A DNA stretch of 64,000 nucleotides from Paratinospora sagittata (Eukaryota > Streptophyta > Magnoliopsida > Ranunculales > Menispermaceae). Below, one piece after another: positions 14,134-28,285 of the stretch. The notes beneath the pieces were generated by a model that was not told where the DNA came from, did no database searches, and saw only the letters and a list, made by a program, of their open reading frames with translations. A program made the position numbers and the translations under genes. Location: contig JAYMFD010003403.1 of the NCBI GenBank assembly GCA_035771175.1, positions 22,116-86,115 on the forward strand. Direction: 5' to 3'. Positions within the stretch are counted from its first letter, which is position 1; every line of letters starts with the position of its first letter.

Positions 14134-16492
14134 GGAAATCAACGGCCCAAGCTTCCTTTGGCACTGCCTAGAACGTACCGGGCCTAATTGGTGCGATCCC
14201 TCTAAAGCATAAGAACGACAATTTGAGAATTAGAATTAACGATTTTTTAGTGAAACCAACGACCCAAACCACATTTGGCATTGCCATGGTCGTGTTCGTG
14301 CTGTCTCGCAAGTTCTTTATACAAATATAAAATCAAAAACCACTAATTAAACATTTATCAAAGTTGTTTTGTGGCGAAATCGGTGCCATTGGCAATGACG
14401 TATGTTTTGCCCAGGATCTAGTGTGATCTCTTTAGAAACATAAAAGCACTCAATTTAATCGTTCAAATAACTTTTCTTTTTTATGAAATCTGAGACCAAA
14501 ACAAACATTGGCATTGCCATGGTTGTGTACAGACAGTCTTGCGTGATCTCTTTACAAACAAAAAAAGAACAAATTACGCATTAAAATATGGTATTTTTGG
14601 TGAAATCAACGCCTATGGCATTACAAAGGTTGTGCTCGAACAATATAGTGCGATATGTCTAAAAACATTGAAGTACCCAACTTAACAATTAAAGTAACGT
14701 TTTTTTGGTAAAAGATACAATCTTGACCAACCACTGTATTGCCACGCTCTCCCTTGCACTCTCGCCCTACCATTCTACAAATATAAGAAACACAAATTAA
14801 GCATGTAAATAAGGTGTTTTTGGAGAAATCAGTGCATTTGACATTACATAGGTTGTGCCCCGGTCAATCTGGTGCGTTCTCTCTAAAAACATAAAAGCAC
14901 AATTGAAGACCTAAAACAATGTTTTCTTGGTGAAATCTTCCACTCAAACCACCATTGGCAATGCCATGGTCGTGTCCGTGCAGTCTCACACGATCTTTTT
15001 ACAGAAAATAAATTAAAACACGTACAGAATTAAAATAAGACTTTTTTTCCTTTTTTTTTTGTTAAATCAACAGCCCGAACTACCTTCGGCACGCCTAAAA
15101 TGTGTCTGGGCACTCTGGTGCCATATCTCAAAAAATTATAAAAAAAAAATTGAAGCACTAAGACAATGTTTTCTTGGTGAAATCTTCGACTTCAACCACC
15201 ATTGGCAATGCCATGGTCGTGTCCGTGCAATCTCACTCTATCTTTCTACAAAAAAAAAAAAAAAAAAAAAAACATACATGAATTAAAGACTTTTTTTTTT
15301 TTTTTTTGCGATATCAATAAGCTGAACTACCTCCGGCATTGCCTAAACTGGGCACTCTGGTGCGATCTCTCTACAAGTATAAGAATGACACGTTAAGCAT
15401 TAAAATAACATTTTTTTGGTGAAACCAGCAACCTAAACCACCTTAGGCATTGTCGTGGTCGCGTCCGTGGGGTCTCGCACGATCTTTCACAAAAACATAA
15501 AAAACACAATTTAATTATTAAAATATGTTATTTTTTAGCAAAACTCCGCGCCTTTGGCATTTCCCAGGTTAAAACAAGGAACGATTGCGATCTCTTAAAA
15601 ACAAAAAAGAAAAAGAAAAATCATTTAACCCTTAAAAATAACATCTTTTTTGTGAAATCTTTGAACCGAATCACCTCTGGTAGTGCCATGCTCGAGTCCT
15701 TGCACTCTCGCCTGAGCATTTTGTAAATATAAAAAACACAAATTAAGCACTAAAGGAGGTGTTTTGGGGGAAGTCAACGACTTCGGAATTACAAAGGTTG
15801 TGTGCCCTTGCTAACTCGTGCAATCTCTCCAAAAACAAAATAAATTGAATATAATCAATAAAATAATGTGTTCTTAGTAAATTCCGCAACCCAAACCAAC
15901 ATTGGGATTGCAATAATTGTTTTTGTGCAGTCTTGCGCGATCTTTCACAAATAAAAGAACAACACAAATTAAGAATTAAAATGAGGTTTATTGGGTAATT
16001 TTTCTGCCTTTAGCATTACACAGGTTGTGCTCGCCCAGTCTGGTGCGATATCTCAAGAAACATATAAACACTCAATTAAATCATTAAAATAACGTTTTTT
16101 TTTTATTATTTTGGAAAAGTCATAACCCAGACCAACTGTGGCATTGCTAAGGTCGTGTCCGTGCCAGACCAACTGTGGCATTGCTTAGGTCGTGTCCGTG
16201 CAGTCTTGCACGATCCTTCGACATTCATAAAAAGCACAAATTAAGCATTAAAGTAGGTTGATTTTTGAGAAAATTACGGCCTTTGCCATTACACGGGTAG
16301 TGCCCGGGCAATTTGCAGCAAGTACTAAAACTTGAAAAACGCAATTGAAGCACTAAAACAATGCTTTCTAGGTGAAATCTTCGACCCAAACCACCATCGA
16401 CTTTGCCATGGTCGCATCTGTGCTGTCTCATTTGATCCTTCTACAAATATAAAAAAACACGAGTTAAGCATTAAAATAAGGTTTTTTTTTGG
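14134..16492 (+). repeat. HOR unit 7
   Basis: Complete unit with the monomer-18 duplication. Private variants: AGAATTAACG near 14232, ATCTTTTTACAG near 14992, TTGTTTTTGTGC near 15917 and AAAAGTCATAACC near 16115. It has the CTCACTCTATC form and AAGAATTAAAATG, unlike units 6 and 8 on either side. Confidence 0.95.
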
Positions 16493-18850
16493 GGAAATCA
16501 ACGGCCCAAGCTTCCTTTGGCACTGCCTAGAACGTACCGGGCCTAATTGGTGCGATCCCTCTAAAGCATAAGAACGACAATTTGAGAATTAGAAATAACG
16601 ATTTTTTAGTGAAACCAACGACCCAAACCACATTTGGCATTGCCATGGTCGTGTTCGTGCTGTCTCGCAAGTTCTTTATACAAATATAAAATCAAAAACC
16701 ACTAATTAAACATTTATCAAAGTTGTTTTGTGGCGAAATCGGTGCCATTGGCAATGACGTATGTTTTGCCCAGGATCTAGTGTGATCTCTTTAGAAACAT
16801 AAAAGCACTCAATTTAATCGTTCAAATAACTTTTCTTTTTTATGAAATCTGAGACCAAAACAAACATTGGCATTGCCATGGTTGTGTACAGACAGTCTTG
16901 CGTGATCTCTTTACAAACAAAAAAAGAACAAATTACGCATTAAAATATGGTATTTTTGGTGAAATCAACGCCTATGGCATTACAAAGGTTGTGCTCTAAC
17001 AATATAGTGCGATATGTCTAAAAACATTGAAGTACCCAACTTAACAATTAAAGTAACGTTTTTTTGGTAAAAGATACAATCTTGACCAACCACTGTATTG
17101 CCACGCTCTCCCTTGCACTCTCGCCCTACCATTCTACAAATATAAGAAACACAAATTAAGCATGTAAATAAGGTGTTTTTGGAGAAATCAGTGCATTTGA
17201 CATTACATAGGTTGTGCCCCGGTCAATCTGGTGCGTTCTCTCTAAAAACATAAAAGCACAATTGAAGACCTAAAACAATGTTTTCTTGGTGAAATCTTCC
17301 ACTCAAACCACCATTGGCAATGCCATGGTCGTGTCCGTGCAGTCTCACACGATCTTTCTACAGAAAATAAATTAAAACACGTACAGAATTAAAATAAGAC
17401 TTTTTTTCCTTTTTTTTTTGTTAAATCAACAGCCCGAACTACCTTCGGCACGCCTAAAATGTGTCTGGGCACTCTGGTGCCATATCTCAAAAAATTATAA
17501 AAAAAAAATTGAAGCACTAAGACAATGTTTTCTTGGTGAAATCTTCGACTTCAACCACCATTGGCAATGCCATGGCCGTGTCCGTGCAATCTCACTATCT
17601 TTCTACAAAAAAAAAAAAAAAAAAAAAAAACATACATGAATTAAAGACTTTTTTTTTTTTTTTTGCGATATCAATAAGCTGAACTACCTCCGGCATTGCC
17701 TAAACTGGGCACTCTGGTGCGATCTCTCTACAAGTATAAGAATGACACGTTAAGCATTAAAATAACATTTTTTTGGTGAAACCAGCAACCTAAACCACCT
17801 TAGGCATTGTCGTGGTCGCGTCCGTGGGGTCTCGCACGATCTTTCACAAAAACATAAAAAACACAATTTAATTATTAAAATATGTTATTTTTTAGCAAAA
17901 CTCCGCGCCTTTGGCATTTCCCAGGTTAAAACAAGGAACGATTGCGATCTCTTAAAAACAAAAAAGAAAAAGAAAAATCATTTAACCCTTAAAAATAACA
18001 TCTTTTTTGTGAAATCTTTGAACCGAATCACCTCTGGTAGTGCCATGCTCGAGTCCTTGCACTCTCGCCTGAGCATTTTGTAAATATAAAAAACACAAAT
18101 TAAGCACTAAAGGAGGTGTTTTGGGGGAAGTCAACGACTTCGGAATTACAAAGGTTGTGTGCCCTTGCTAACTCGTGCAATCTCTCCAAAAACAAAATAA
18201 ATTGAATATAATCAATAAAATAATGTGTTCTTAGTAAATTCCGCAACCCAAACCAACATTGGGATTGCAATAATTGTGTTTGTGCAGTCTTGCGCGATCT
18301 TTCACAAATAAAAGAACAACACAAATTAAGACTTAAAATGAGGTTTATTGGGTAATTTTTCTGCCTTTAGCATTACACAGGTTGTGCTCGCCCAGTCTGG
18401 TGCGATATCTCAAGAAACATATAAACACTCAATTAAATCATTAAAATAACGTTTTTTTTTTTATTATTTTGGAAAAGCCATAACCCAGACCAACTGTGGC
18501 ATTGCTAAGGTCGTGTCCGTGCCAGACCAACTGTGGCATTGCTTAGGTCGTGTCCGTGCAGTCTTGCACGATCCTTCGACATTCATAAAAAGCACAAATT
18601 AAGCATTAAAGTAGGTTGATTTTTGAGAAAATTACGGCCTTTGCCATTACACGGGTAGTGCCCGGGCAATTTGCAGCAAGTACTAAAACTTGAAAAACGC
18701 AATTGAAGCACTAAAACAATGCTTTCTAGGTGAAATCTTCGACCCAAACCACCATCGACTTTGCCATGGTCGCATCTGTGCTGTCTCATTTGATCCTTCT
18801 ACAAATATAAAAAAACACGAGTTAAGCATTAAAATAAGGTTTTTTTTTGG
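16493..18850 (+). repeat. HOR unit 8
   Basis: Complete unit with the monomer-18 duplication. Private GTGCTCTAACAA near 16992. First unit with CCATGGCCGTGTCC in monomer 10, a variant taken up again by units 12-15. Confidence 0.95.
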
Positions 18851-21208
18851 GGAAATCAACGGCCCAAGCTTCCTTTGGCACTGCCTAGAACGTACCGGGC
18901 CTAATTGGTGCGATCCCTCTAAAGCATAAGAACGACAATTTGAGAATTAGAAATAACGATTTTTTAGTGAAACCAACGACCCAAACCACATTTGGCATTG
19001 CCATGGTCGTGTTCGTGCTGTCTCGCAAGTTCTTTATACAAATATAAAATCAAAAACCACTAATTAAACATTTATCAAAGTTGTTTTGTGGCGAAATCGG
19101 TGCCATTGGCAATGACGTGTGTTTTGCCCAGGATCTAGTGTGATCTCTTTAGAAACATAAAAGCACTCAATTTAATCGTTCAAATAACTTTTCTTTTTTA
19201 TGAAATCTGAGACCAAAACAAACATTGGCATTGCCATGGTTGTGTACAGACAGTCTTGCGTGATCTCTTTACAAACAAAAAAAGAACAAATTACGCATTA
19301 AAATATGGTATTTTTGGTGAAATCAACGCCTATGGCATTACAAAGGTTGTGCTCGAACAATATAGTGCGATATGTCTAAAAACATTGAAGTACCCAACTT
19401 AACAATTAAAGTAACGTTTTTTTGGTAAAAGATACAATCTTGACCAACCACTGTATTGCCACGCTCTCCCTTGCACTCTCGCCCTACCATTCTACAAATA
19501 TAAGAAACACAAATTAAGCATGTAAATAAGGTGTTTTTGGAGAAATCAGTGCATTTGACATTACATAGGTTGTGCCCCGGTCAATCTGGTGCGTTCTCTC
19601 TAAAAACATAGAAGCACAATTGAAGACCTAAAACAATGTTTTCTTGGTGAAATCTTCCACTCAAACCACCATTGGCAATGCCATGGTCGTGTCCGTGCAG
19701 TCTCACACGATCTTTCTACAGAAAATAAATTAAAACACGTACAGAATTAAAATAAGACTTTTTTTCCTTTTTTTTTTGTTAAATCAACAGCCCGAACTAC
19801 CTTCGGCACGCCTAAAATGTGTCTGGGCACTCTGGTGCCATATCTCAAAAAATTATAAAAAAAAAATTGAAGCACTAAGACAATGTTTTCTTGGTGAAAT
19901 CTTCGACTTCAACCACCATTGGCAATGCCATGGTCGTGTCCGTGCAATCTCACTCTATCTTTCTACAAAAAAAAAAAAAAAAAAAAAACATACATGAATT
20001 AAAGACTTTTTTTTTTTTTTTTTTGCGATATCGATAAGCTGAACTACCTCCGGCATTGCCTAAACTGGGCACTCTGGTGCGATCTCTCTACAAGTATAAG
20101 AATGACACGTTAAGCATTAAAATAACATTTTTTTGGTGAAACCAGCAACCTAAACCACCTTAGGCATTGTCGTGGTCGCGTCCGTGGGGTCTCGCACGAT
20201 CTTTCACAAAAACATAAAAAACACAATTTAATTATTAAAATATGTTATTTTTTAGCAAAACTCCGCGCCTTTGGCATTTCCCAGGTTAAAACAAGGAACG
20301 ATTGCGATCTCTTAAAAACAAAAAAGAAAAAGAAAAATCATTTAACCCTTAAAAATAACATCTTTTTTGTGAAATCTTTGAACCGAATCACCTCTGGTAG
20401 TGCCATGCTCGAGTCCTTGCACTCTCGCCTGAGCATTTTGTAAATATAAAAAACACAAATTAAGCACTAAAGGAGGTGTTTTGGGGGAAGTCAACGACTT
20501 CGGAATTACAAAGGTTGTGTGCCCTTGCTAACTCGTGCAATCTCTCCAAAAACAAAATAAATTGAATATAATCAATAAAATAATGTGTTCTTAGTAAATT
20601 CCGCAACCCAAACCAACATTGGGATTGCAATAATTGTGTTTGTGCAGTCTTGCGCGATCTTTCACAAATAAAAGAACAACACAAATTAAGAATTAAAATG
20701 AGGTTTATTGGGTAATTTTTCTGCCTTTAGCATTACACAGGTTGTGCTCGCCCAGTCTGGTGCGATATCTCAAGAAACATATAAACACTCAATTAAATCA
20801 TTAAAATAACGTTTTTTATTATTATTTTGGAAAAGCCATAACCCAGACCAACTGTGGCATTGCTAAGGTCGTGTCCGTGCCAGACCAACTGTGGCATTGC
20901 TTAGGTCGTGTCCGTGCAGTCTTGCACGATCCTTCGACATTCATAAAAAGCACAAATTAAGCATTAAAGTAGGTTGATTTTTGAGAAAATTACGGCCTTT
21001 GCCATTACACGGGTAGTGCCCGGGCAATTTGCAGCAAGTACTAAAACTTGAAAAACGCAATTGAAGCACTAAAACAATGCTTTCTAGGTGAAATCTTCGA
21101 CCCAAACCACCATCGACTTTGCCATGGTCGCATCTGTGCTGTCTCATTTGATCCTTCTACAAATATAAAAAAACACGAGCTAAGCATTAAAATAAGGTTT
21201 TTTTTTGG
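18851..21208 (+). repeat. HOR unit 9
   Basis: Complete unit with the monomer-18 duplication. Private variants: GACGTGTGTTTTGCC near 19115, ACATAGAAGCAC near 19606 and a TTTTTTATTATTATTTTGG tract near 20813. Shares CGAGCTAAGC at its monomer-20 end with unit 10. Confidence 0.95.
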
Positions 21209-23567
21209 GGAAATCAACGGCCCAAGCTTCCTTTGGCACTGCCTAGAACGTACCGGGCCTAATTGGTGCGATCCCTCTAAAGCATAAGAACGACAATTTG
21301 AGAATTAGAAATAACGATTTTTTAGTGAAACCAACGACCCAAACCACATTTGGCATTGCCATGGTCGTGTTCGTGCTGTCTCGCAAGTTCTTTATACAAA
21401 TATAAAATCAAAAACCACTAATTAAACATTTATCAAAGTTGTTTTGTGGCGAAATCGGTGCCATTGGCAATGACGTATGTTTTGCCCAGGATCTAGTGTG
21501 ATCTCTTTAGAAACATAAAAGCACTCAATTTAATCGTTCAAATAACTTTTCTTTTTTATGAAATCTGAGACCAAAACAAACATTGGCATTGCCATGGTTG
21601 TGTACAGACAGTCTTGCGTGATCTCTTTACAAACAAAAAAAGAACAAATTACGCATTAAAATATGGTATTTTTGGTGAAATCAACGCCTATGGCATTACA
21701 AAGGTTGTGCTCGAACAATATAGTGCGATATGTCTAAAAACATTGAAGTACCCAACTTAACAATTAAAGTAACGTTTTTTTGGTAAAAGATACAATCTTG
21801 ACCAACCACTGTATTGCCACGCTCTCCCTTGCACTCTCGCCCTACCATTCTACAAATATAAGAAACACAAATTAAGCATGTAAATAAGGTGTTTTTGGAG
21901 AAATCAGTGCATTTGACATTACATAGGTTGTGCCCCGGTCAATCTGGTGCGTTCTCTCTAAAAACATAAAAGCACAATTGAAGACCTAAAACAATGTTTT
22001 CTTGGTGAAATCTTCCACTCAAACCACCATTGGCAATGCCATGGTCGTGTCCGTGCAGTCTCACACGATCTTTCTACAGAAAATAAATTAAAACACGTAC
22101 AGAATTAAAATAAGACTTTTTTTCCTTTTTTTTTTGTTAAATCAACAGCCCGAACTACCTTCGGCACGCCTAAAATGTGTCTGGGCACTCTGGTGCCATA
22201 TCTCAAAAAATTATAAAAAAAAAATTGAAGCACTAAGACAATGTTTTCTTGGTGAAATCTTCGACTTCAACCACCATTGGCAATGCCATGGCCTTGTCCG
22301 TGCAATCTCACTATCTTTCTACAAAAAAAAAAAAAAAAAAAAAAAAACATACATGAATTAAAGACTTTTTTTTTTTTTTTTTGCGATATCAATAAGCTGA
22401 ACTACCTCCGGCATTGCCTAAACTGGGCACTCTGGTGCGATCTCTCTACAAGTATAAGAATGACACGTTAAGCATTAAAATAACATTTTTTTGGTGAAAC
22501 CAGCAACCTAAACCACCTTAGGCATTGTCGTGGTCGCGTCCGTGGGGTCTCGCACGATCTTTCACAAAAACATAAAAAACACAATTTAATTATTAAAATA
22601 TGTTATTTTTTAGCAAAACTCCGCGCCTTTGGCATTTCCCAGGTTAAAACAAGGAACGATTGCGATCTCTTAAAAACAAAAAAGAAAAAGAAAAATCATT
22701 TAACCCTTAAAAATAACATCTTTTTTGTGAAATCTTTGAACCGAATCACCTCTGGTAGTGCCATGCTCGAGTCCTTGCACTCTCGCCTGAGCATTTTGTA
22801 AATATAAAAAACACAAATTAAGCACTAAAGGAGGTGTTTTGGGGGAAGTCAACGACTTCGGAATTACAAAGGTTGTGTGCCCTTGCTAACTCGTGCAATC
22901 TCTCCAAAAACAAAATAAATTGAATATAATCAATAAAATAATGTGTTCTTAGTAAATTCCGCAACCCAAACCAACATTGGGATTGCAATAATTGTGTTTG
23001 TGCAGTCTTGCGCGATCTTTCACAAATAAAAGAACAACACAAATTAAGACTTAAAATGAGGTTTATTGGGTAATTTTTCTGCCTTTAGCATTACACAGGT
23101 TGTGCTCGCCCAGTCTGGTGCGATATCTCAAGAAACATATAAACACTCAATTAAATCATTAAAATAACGTTTTTTTTTTATTATTTTGGAAAAGCCATAA
23201 CCCAGACCAACTGTGGCATTGCTAAGGTCGTGTCCGTGCCAGACCAACTGTGGCATTGCTTAGGACGTGTCCGTGCAGTCTTGCACGATCCTTCGACATT
23301 CATAAAAAGCACAAATTAAGCATTAAAGTAGGTTGATTTTTGAGAAAATTACGGCCTTTGCCATTACACGGGTAGTGCCCGGGCAATTTGCAGCAAGTAC
23401 TAAAACTTGAAAAACGCAATTGAAGCACTAAAACAATGCTTTCTAGGTGAAATCTTCGACCCAAACCACCATCGACTTTGCCATGGTCGCATCTGTGCTG
23501 TCTCATTTGATCCTTCTACAAATATAAAAAAACACGAGCTAAGCATTAAAATAAGGTTTTTTTTTGG
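21209..23567 (+). repeat. HOR unit 10
   Basis: Complete unit with the monomer-18 duplication. Shares CCATGGCCTTGTCC near 22286 with unit 11 only, and CGAGCTAAGC with unit 9. Private TAGGACGTGTCC near 23262. Confidence 0.95.
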
Positions 23568-25926
23568 GGAAATCAACGGCCCAAGCTTCCTTTGGCACTG
23601 CCTAGAACGTACCGGGCCTAATTGGTGCGATCCCTCTAAAGCATAAGAACGACAATTTGAGAATTAGAAATAACGATTTTTTAGTGAAACCAACGACCCA
23701 AACCACATTTGGCATTGCCATGGTCGTGTTCGTGCTGTCTCGCAAGTTCTTTATACAAATATAAAATCAAAAACCACTAATTAAACATTTATCAAAGTTG
23801 TTTTGTGGCGAAATCGGTGCCATTGGCAATGACGTATGTTTTGCCCAGGATCTAGTGTGATCTCTTTAGAAACATAAAAGCACTCAATTTAATCGTTCAA
23901 ATAACTTTTCTTTTTTATGAAATCTGAGACCAAAACAAACATTGGCATTGCCATGGTTGTGTACAGACAGTCTTGCGTGATCTCTTTACAAACAAAAAAA
24001 GAACAAATTACGCATTAAAATATGGTATTTTTGGTGAAATCAACGCCTATGGCATTACAAAGGTTGTGCTCGAACAATATAGTGCGATATGTCTAAAAAC
24101 ATTGAAGTACCCAACTTAACAATTAAAGTAACGTTTTTTTGGTAAAAGATACAATCTTGACCAACCACTGTATTGCCACGCTCTCCCTTGCACTCTCGCC
24201 CTACCATTCTACAAATATAAGAAACACAAATTAAGCATGTAAATAAGGTGTTTTTGGAGAAATCAGTGCATTTGACATTACATAGGTTGTGCCCCGGTCA
24301 ATCTGGTGCGTTCTCTCTAAAAACATAAAAGCACAATTGAAGACCTAAAACAATGTTTTCTTGGTGAAATCTTCCACTCAAACCACCATTGGCAATGCCA
24401 TGGTCGTGTCCGTGCAGTCTCACACGATCTTTCTACAGAAAATAAATTAAAACACGTACAGAATTAAAATAAGACTTTTTTTCCTTTTTTTTTTGTTAAA
24501 TCAACAGCCCGAACTACCTTCGGCACGCCTAAAATGTGTCTGGGCACTCTGGTGCCATATCTCAAAAAATTATAAAAAAAAAATTGAAGCACTAAGACAA
24601 TGTTTTCTTGGTGAAATCTTCGACTTCAACCACCATTGGCAATGCCATGGCCTTGTCCGTGCAATCTCACTATCTTTCTACAAAAAAAAAAAAAAAAAAA
24701 AAAAAACATACATGAATTAAAGACTTTTTTTTTTTTTTTTTGCGATATCAATAAGCTGAACTACCTCCGGCATTGCCTAAACTGGGCACTCTGGTGCGAT
24801 CTCTCTACAAGTATAAGAATGACACGTTAAGCATTAAAATAACATTTTTTTGGTGAAACCAGCAACCTAAACCACCTTAGGCATTGTCGTGGTCGCGTCC
24901 GTGGGGTCTCGCACGATCTTTCACAAAAACATAAAAAACACAATTTAATTATTAAAATATGTTATTTTTTAGCAAAACTCCGCGCCTTTGGCATTTCCCA
25001 GGTTAAAACAAGGAACGATTGCGATCTCTTAAAAACAAAAAAGAAAAAGAAAAATCATTTAACCCTTAAAAATAACATCTTTTTTGTGAAATCTTTGAAC
25101 CGAATCACCTCTGGTAGTGCCATGCTCGAGTCCTTGCACTCTCGCCTGAGCATTTTGTAAATATAAAAAACACAAATTAAGCACTAAAGGAGGTGTTTTG
25201 GGGGAAGTCAACGACTTCGGAATTACAAAGGTTGTGTGCCCTTGCTAACTCGTGCAATCTCTCCAAAAACAAAATAAATTGAATATAATCAATAAAATAA
25301 TGTGTTCTTAGTAAATTCCGCAACCCAAACCAACATTGGGATTGCAATAATTGTGTTTGTGCAGTCTTGCGCGATCTTTCACAAATAAAAGAACAACACA
25401 AATTAAGACTTAAAATGAGGTTTATTGGGTAATTTTTCTGCCTTTAGCATTACACAGGTTGTGCTCGCCCAGTCTGGTGCGATATCTCAAGAAACATATA
25501 AACACTCAATTAAATCATTAAAATAACGTTTTTTTTTTATTATTTTGGAAAAGCCATAACCCAGACCAACTGTGGCATTGCTAAGGTCGTGTCCGTGCCA
25601 GACCAACTGTGGCATTGCTTAGGTCGTGTCCGTGCAGTCTTGCACGATCCTTCGACATTCATAAAAAGCACAAATTAAGCATTAAAGTAGGTTGATTTTT
25701 GAGAAAATTACGGCCTTTGCCATTACACGGGTAGTGCCCGGGCAATTTGCAGCAAGTACTAAAACTTGAAAAACGCAATTGAAGCACTAAAACAATGCTT
25801 TCTAGGTGAAATCTTCGACCCAAACCACCATCGACTTTGCCATGGTCGCATCTGTGCTGTCTCATTTGATCCTTCTACAAATATAAAAAAACACGAGTTA
25901 AGCATTAAAATAAGGTTTTTTTTTGG
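23568..25926 (+). repeat. HOR unit 11
   Basis: Complete unit with the monomer-18 duplication. Nearly the same as unit 10 (CCATGGCCTTGTCC near 24645), consistent with a recent unit-sized duplication. Confidence 0.95.
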
Positions 25927-28285
25927 GGAAATCAACGGCCCAAGCTTCCTTTGGCACTGCCTAGAACGTACCGGGCCTAATTGGTGCGATCCCTCTAAAG
26001 CATAAGAACGACAATTTGAGAATTAGAAATAACGATTTTTTAGTGAAACCAACGACCCCAAACCACATTTGGCATTGCCATGGTCGTGTTCGTGCTGTCT
26101 CGCAAGTTCTTTATACAAATATAAAATCAAAAACCACTAATTAAACATTTATCAAAGTTGTTTTGTGGCGAAATCGGTGCCATTGGCAATGACGTATGTT
26201 TTGCCCAGGATCTAGTGTGATCTCTTTAGAAACATAAAAGCACTCAATTTAATCGTTCAAATAACTTTTCTTTTTTATGAAATCTGAGACCAAAACAAAC
26301 ATTGGCATTGCCATGGTTGTGTACAGACAGTCTTGCGTGATCTCTTTACAAACAAAAAAAGAACAAATTACGCGTTAAAATATGGTATTTTTGGTGAAAT
26401 CAACGCCTATGGCATTACAAAGGTTGTGCTCGAACAATATAGTGCGATATGTCTAAAAACATTGAAGTACCCAACTTAACAATTAAAGTAACGTTTTTTT
26501 GGTAAAAGATACAATCTTGACCAACCACTGTATTGCCACGCTCTCCCTTGCACTCTCGCCCTACCATTCTACAAATATAAGAAACACAAATTAAGCATGT
26601 AAATAAGGTGTTTTTGGAGAAATCAGTGCATTTGACATTACATAGGTTGTGCCCCGGTCAATCTGGTGCGTTCTCTCTAAAAACATAAAAGCACAATTGA
26701 AGACCTAAAACAATGTTTTCTTGGTGAAATCTTCCACTCAAACCACCATTGGCAATGCCATGGTCGTGTCCGTGCAGTCTCACACGATCTTTCTACAGAA
26801 AATAAATTAAAACACGTACAGAATTAAAATAAGACTTTTTTTCCTTTTTTTTTTGTTAAATCAACAGCCCGAACTACCTTCGGCACGCCTAAAATGTGTC
26901 TGGGCACTCTGGTGCCATATCTCAAAAAATTATAAAAAAAAAATTGAAGCACTAAGACAATGTTTTCTTGGTGAAATCTTCGACTTCAACCACCATTGGC
27001 AATGCCATGGCCGTGTCCGTGCAATCTCACTATCTTTCTACAAAAAAAAAAAAAAAAAAAAAAAAACATACATGAATTAAAGACTTTTTTTTTTTTTTTT
27101 GCGATATCAATAAGCTGAACTACCTCCGGCATTGCCTAAACTGGGCACTCTGGTGCGATCTCTCTACAAGTATAAGAATGACACGTTAAGCATTAAAATA
27201 ACATTTTTTTGGTGAAACCAGCAACCTAAACCACCTTAGGCATTGTCGTGGTCGCGTCCGTGGGGTCTCGCACGATCTTTCACAAAAACATAAAAAACAC
27301 AATTTAATTATTAAAATATGTTATTTTTTAGCAAAACTCCGCGCCTTTGGCATTTCCCAGGTTAAAACAAGGAACGATTGCGATCTCTTAAAAACAAAAA
27401 AGAAAAAGAAAAATCATTTAACCCTTAAAAATAACATCTTTTTTGTGAAATCTTTGAACCGAATCACCTCTGGTAGTGCCATGCTCGAGTCCTTGCACTC
27501 TCGCCTGAGCATTTTGTAAATATAAAAAACACAAATTAAGCACTAAAGGAGGTGTTTTGGGGGAAGTCAACGACTTCGGAATTACAAAGGTTGTGTGCCC
27601 TTGCTAACTCGTGCAATCTCTCCAAAAACAAAATAAATTGAATATAATCAATAAAATAATGTGTTCTTAGTAAATTCCGCAACCCAAACCAACATTGGGA
27701 TTGCAATAATTGTGTTTGTGCAGTCTTGCGCGATCTTTCACAAATAAAAGAACAACACAAATTAAGACTTAAAATGAGGTTTATTGGGTAATTTTTCTGC
27801 CTTTAGCATTACACAGGTTGTGCTCGCCCAGTCTGGTGCGATATCTCAAGAAACATATAAACACTCAATTAAATCATTAAAATAACGTTTTTTTTTTATT
27901 ATTTTGGAAAAGCCATAACCCAGACCAACTGTGGCATTGCTAAGGTCGTGTCCGTGCCAGACCAACTGTGGCATTGCTTAGGTCGTGTCCGTGCAGTCTT
28001 GCACGATCCTTCGACATTCATAAAAAGCACAAATTAAGCATTAAAGTAGGTTGATTTTTGAGAAAATTACGGCCTTTGCCATTACACGGGTAGTGCCCGG
28101 GCAATTTGCAGCAAGTACTAAAACTTGAAAAACGCAATTGAAGCACTAAAACAATGCTTTCTAGGTGAAATCTTCGACCCAAACCACCATCGACTTTGCC
28201 ATGGTCGCATCTGTGCTGTCTCATTTGATCCTTCTACAAATATAAAAAAACACGAGTTAAGCATTAAAATAAGGTTTTTTTTTGG
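25927..28285 (+). repeat. HOR unit 12
   Basis: Complete unit with the monomer-18 duplication. Shares ACGCGTTAAAAT near 26371 with unit 13 only, and GACCCCAAACC in monomer 2 with units 13-15. Confidence 0.95.
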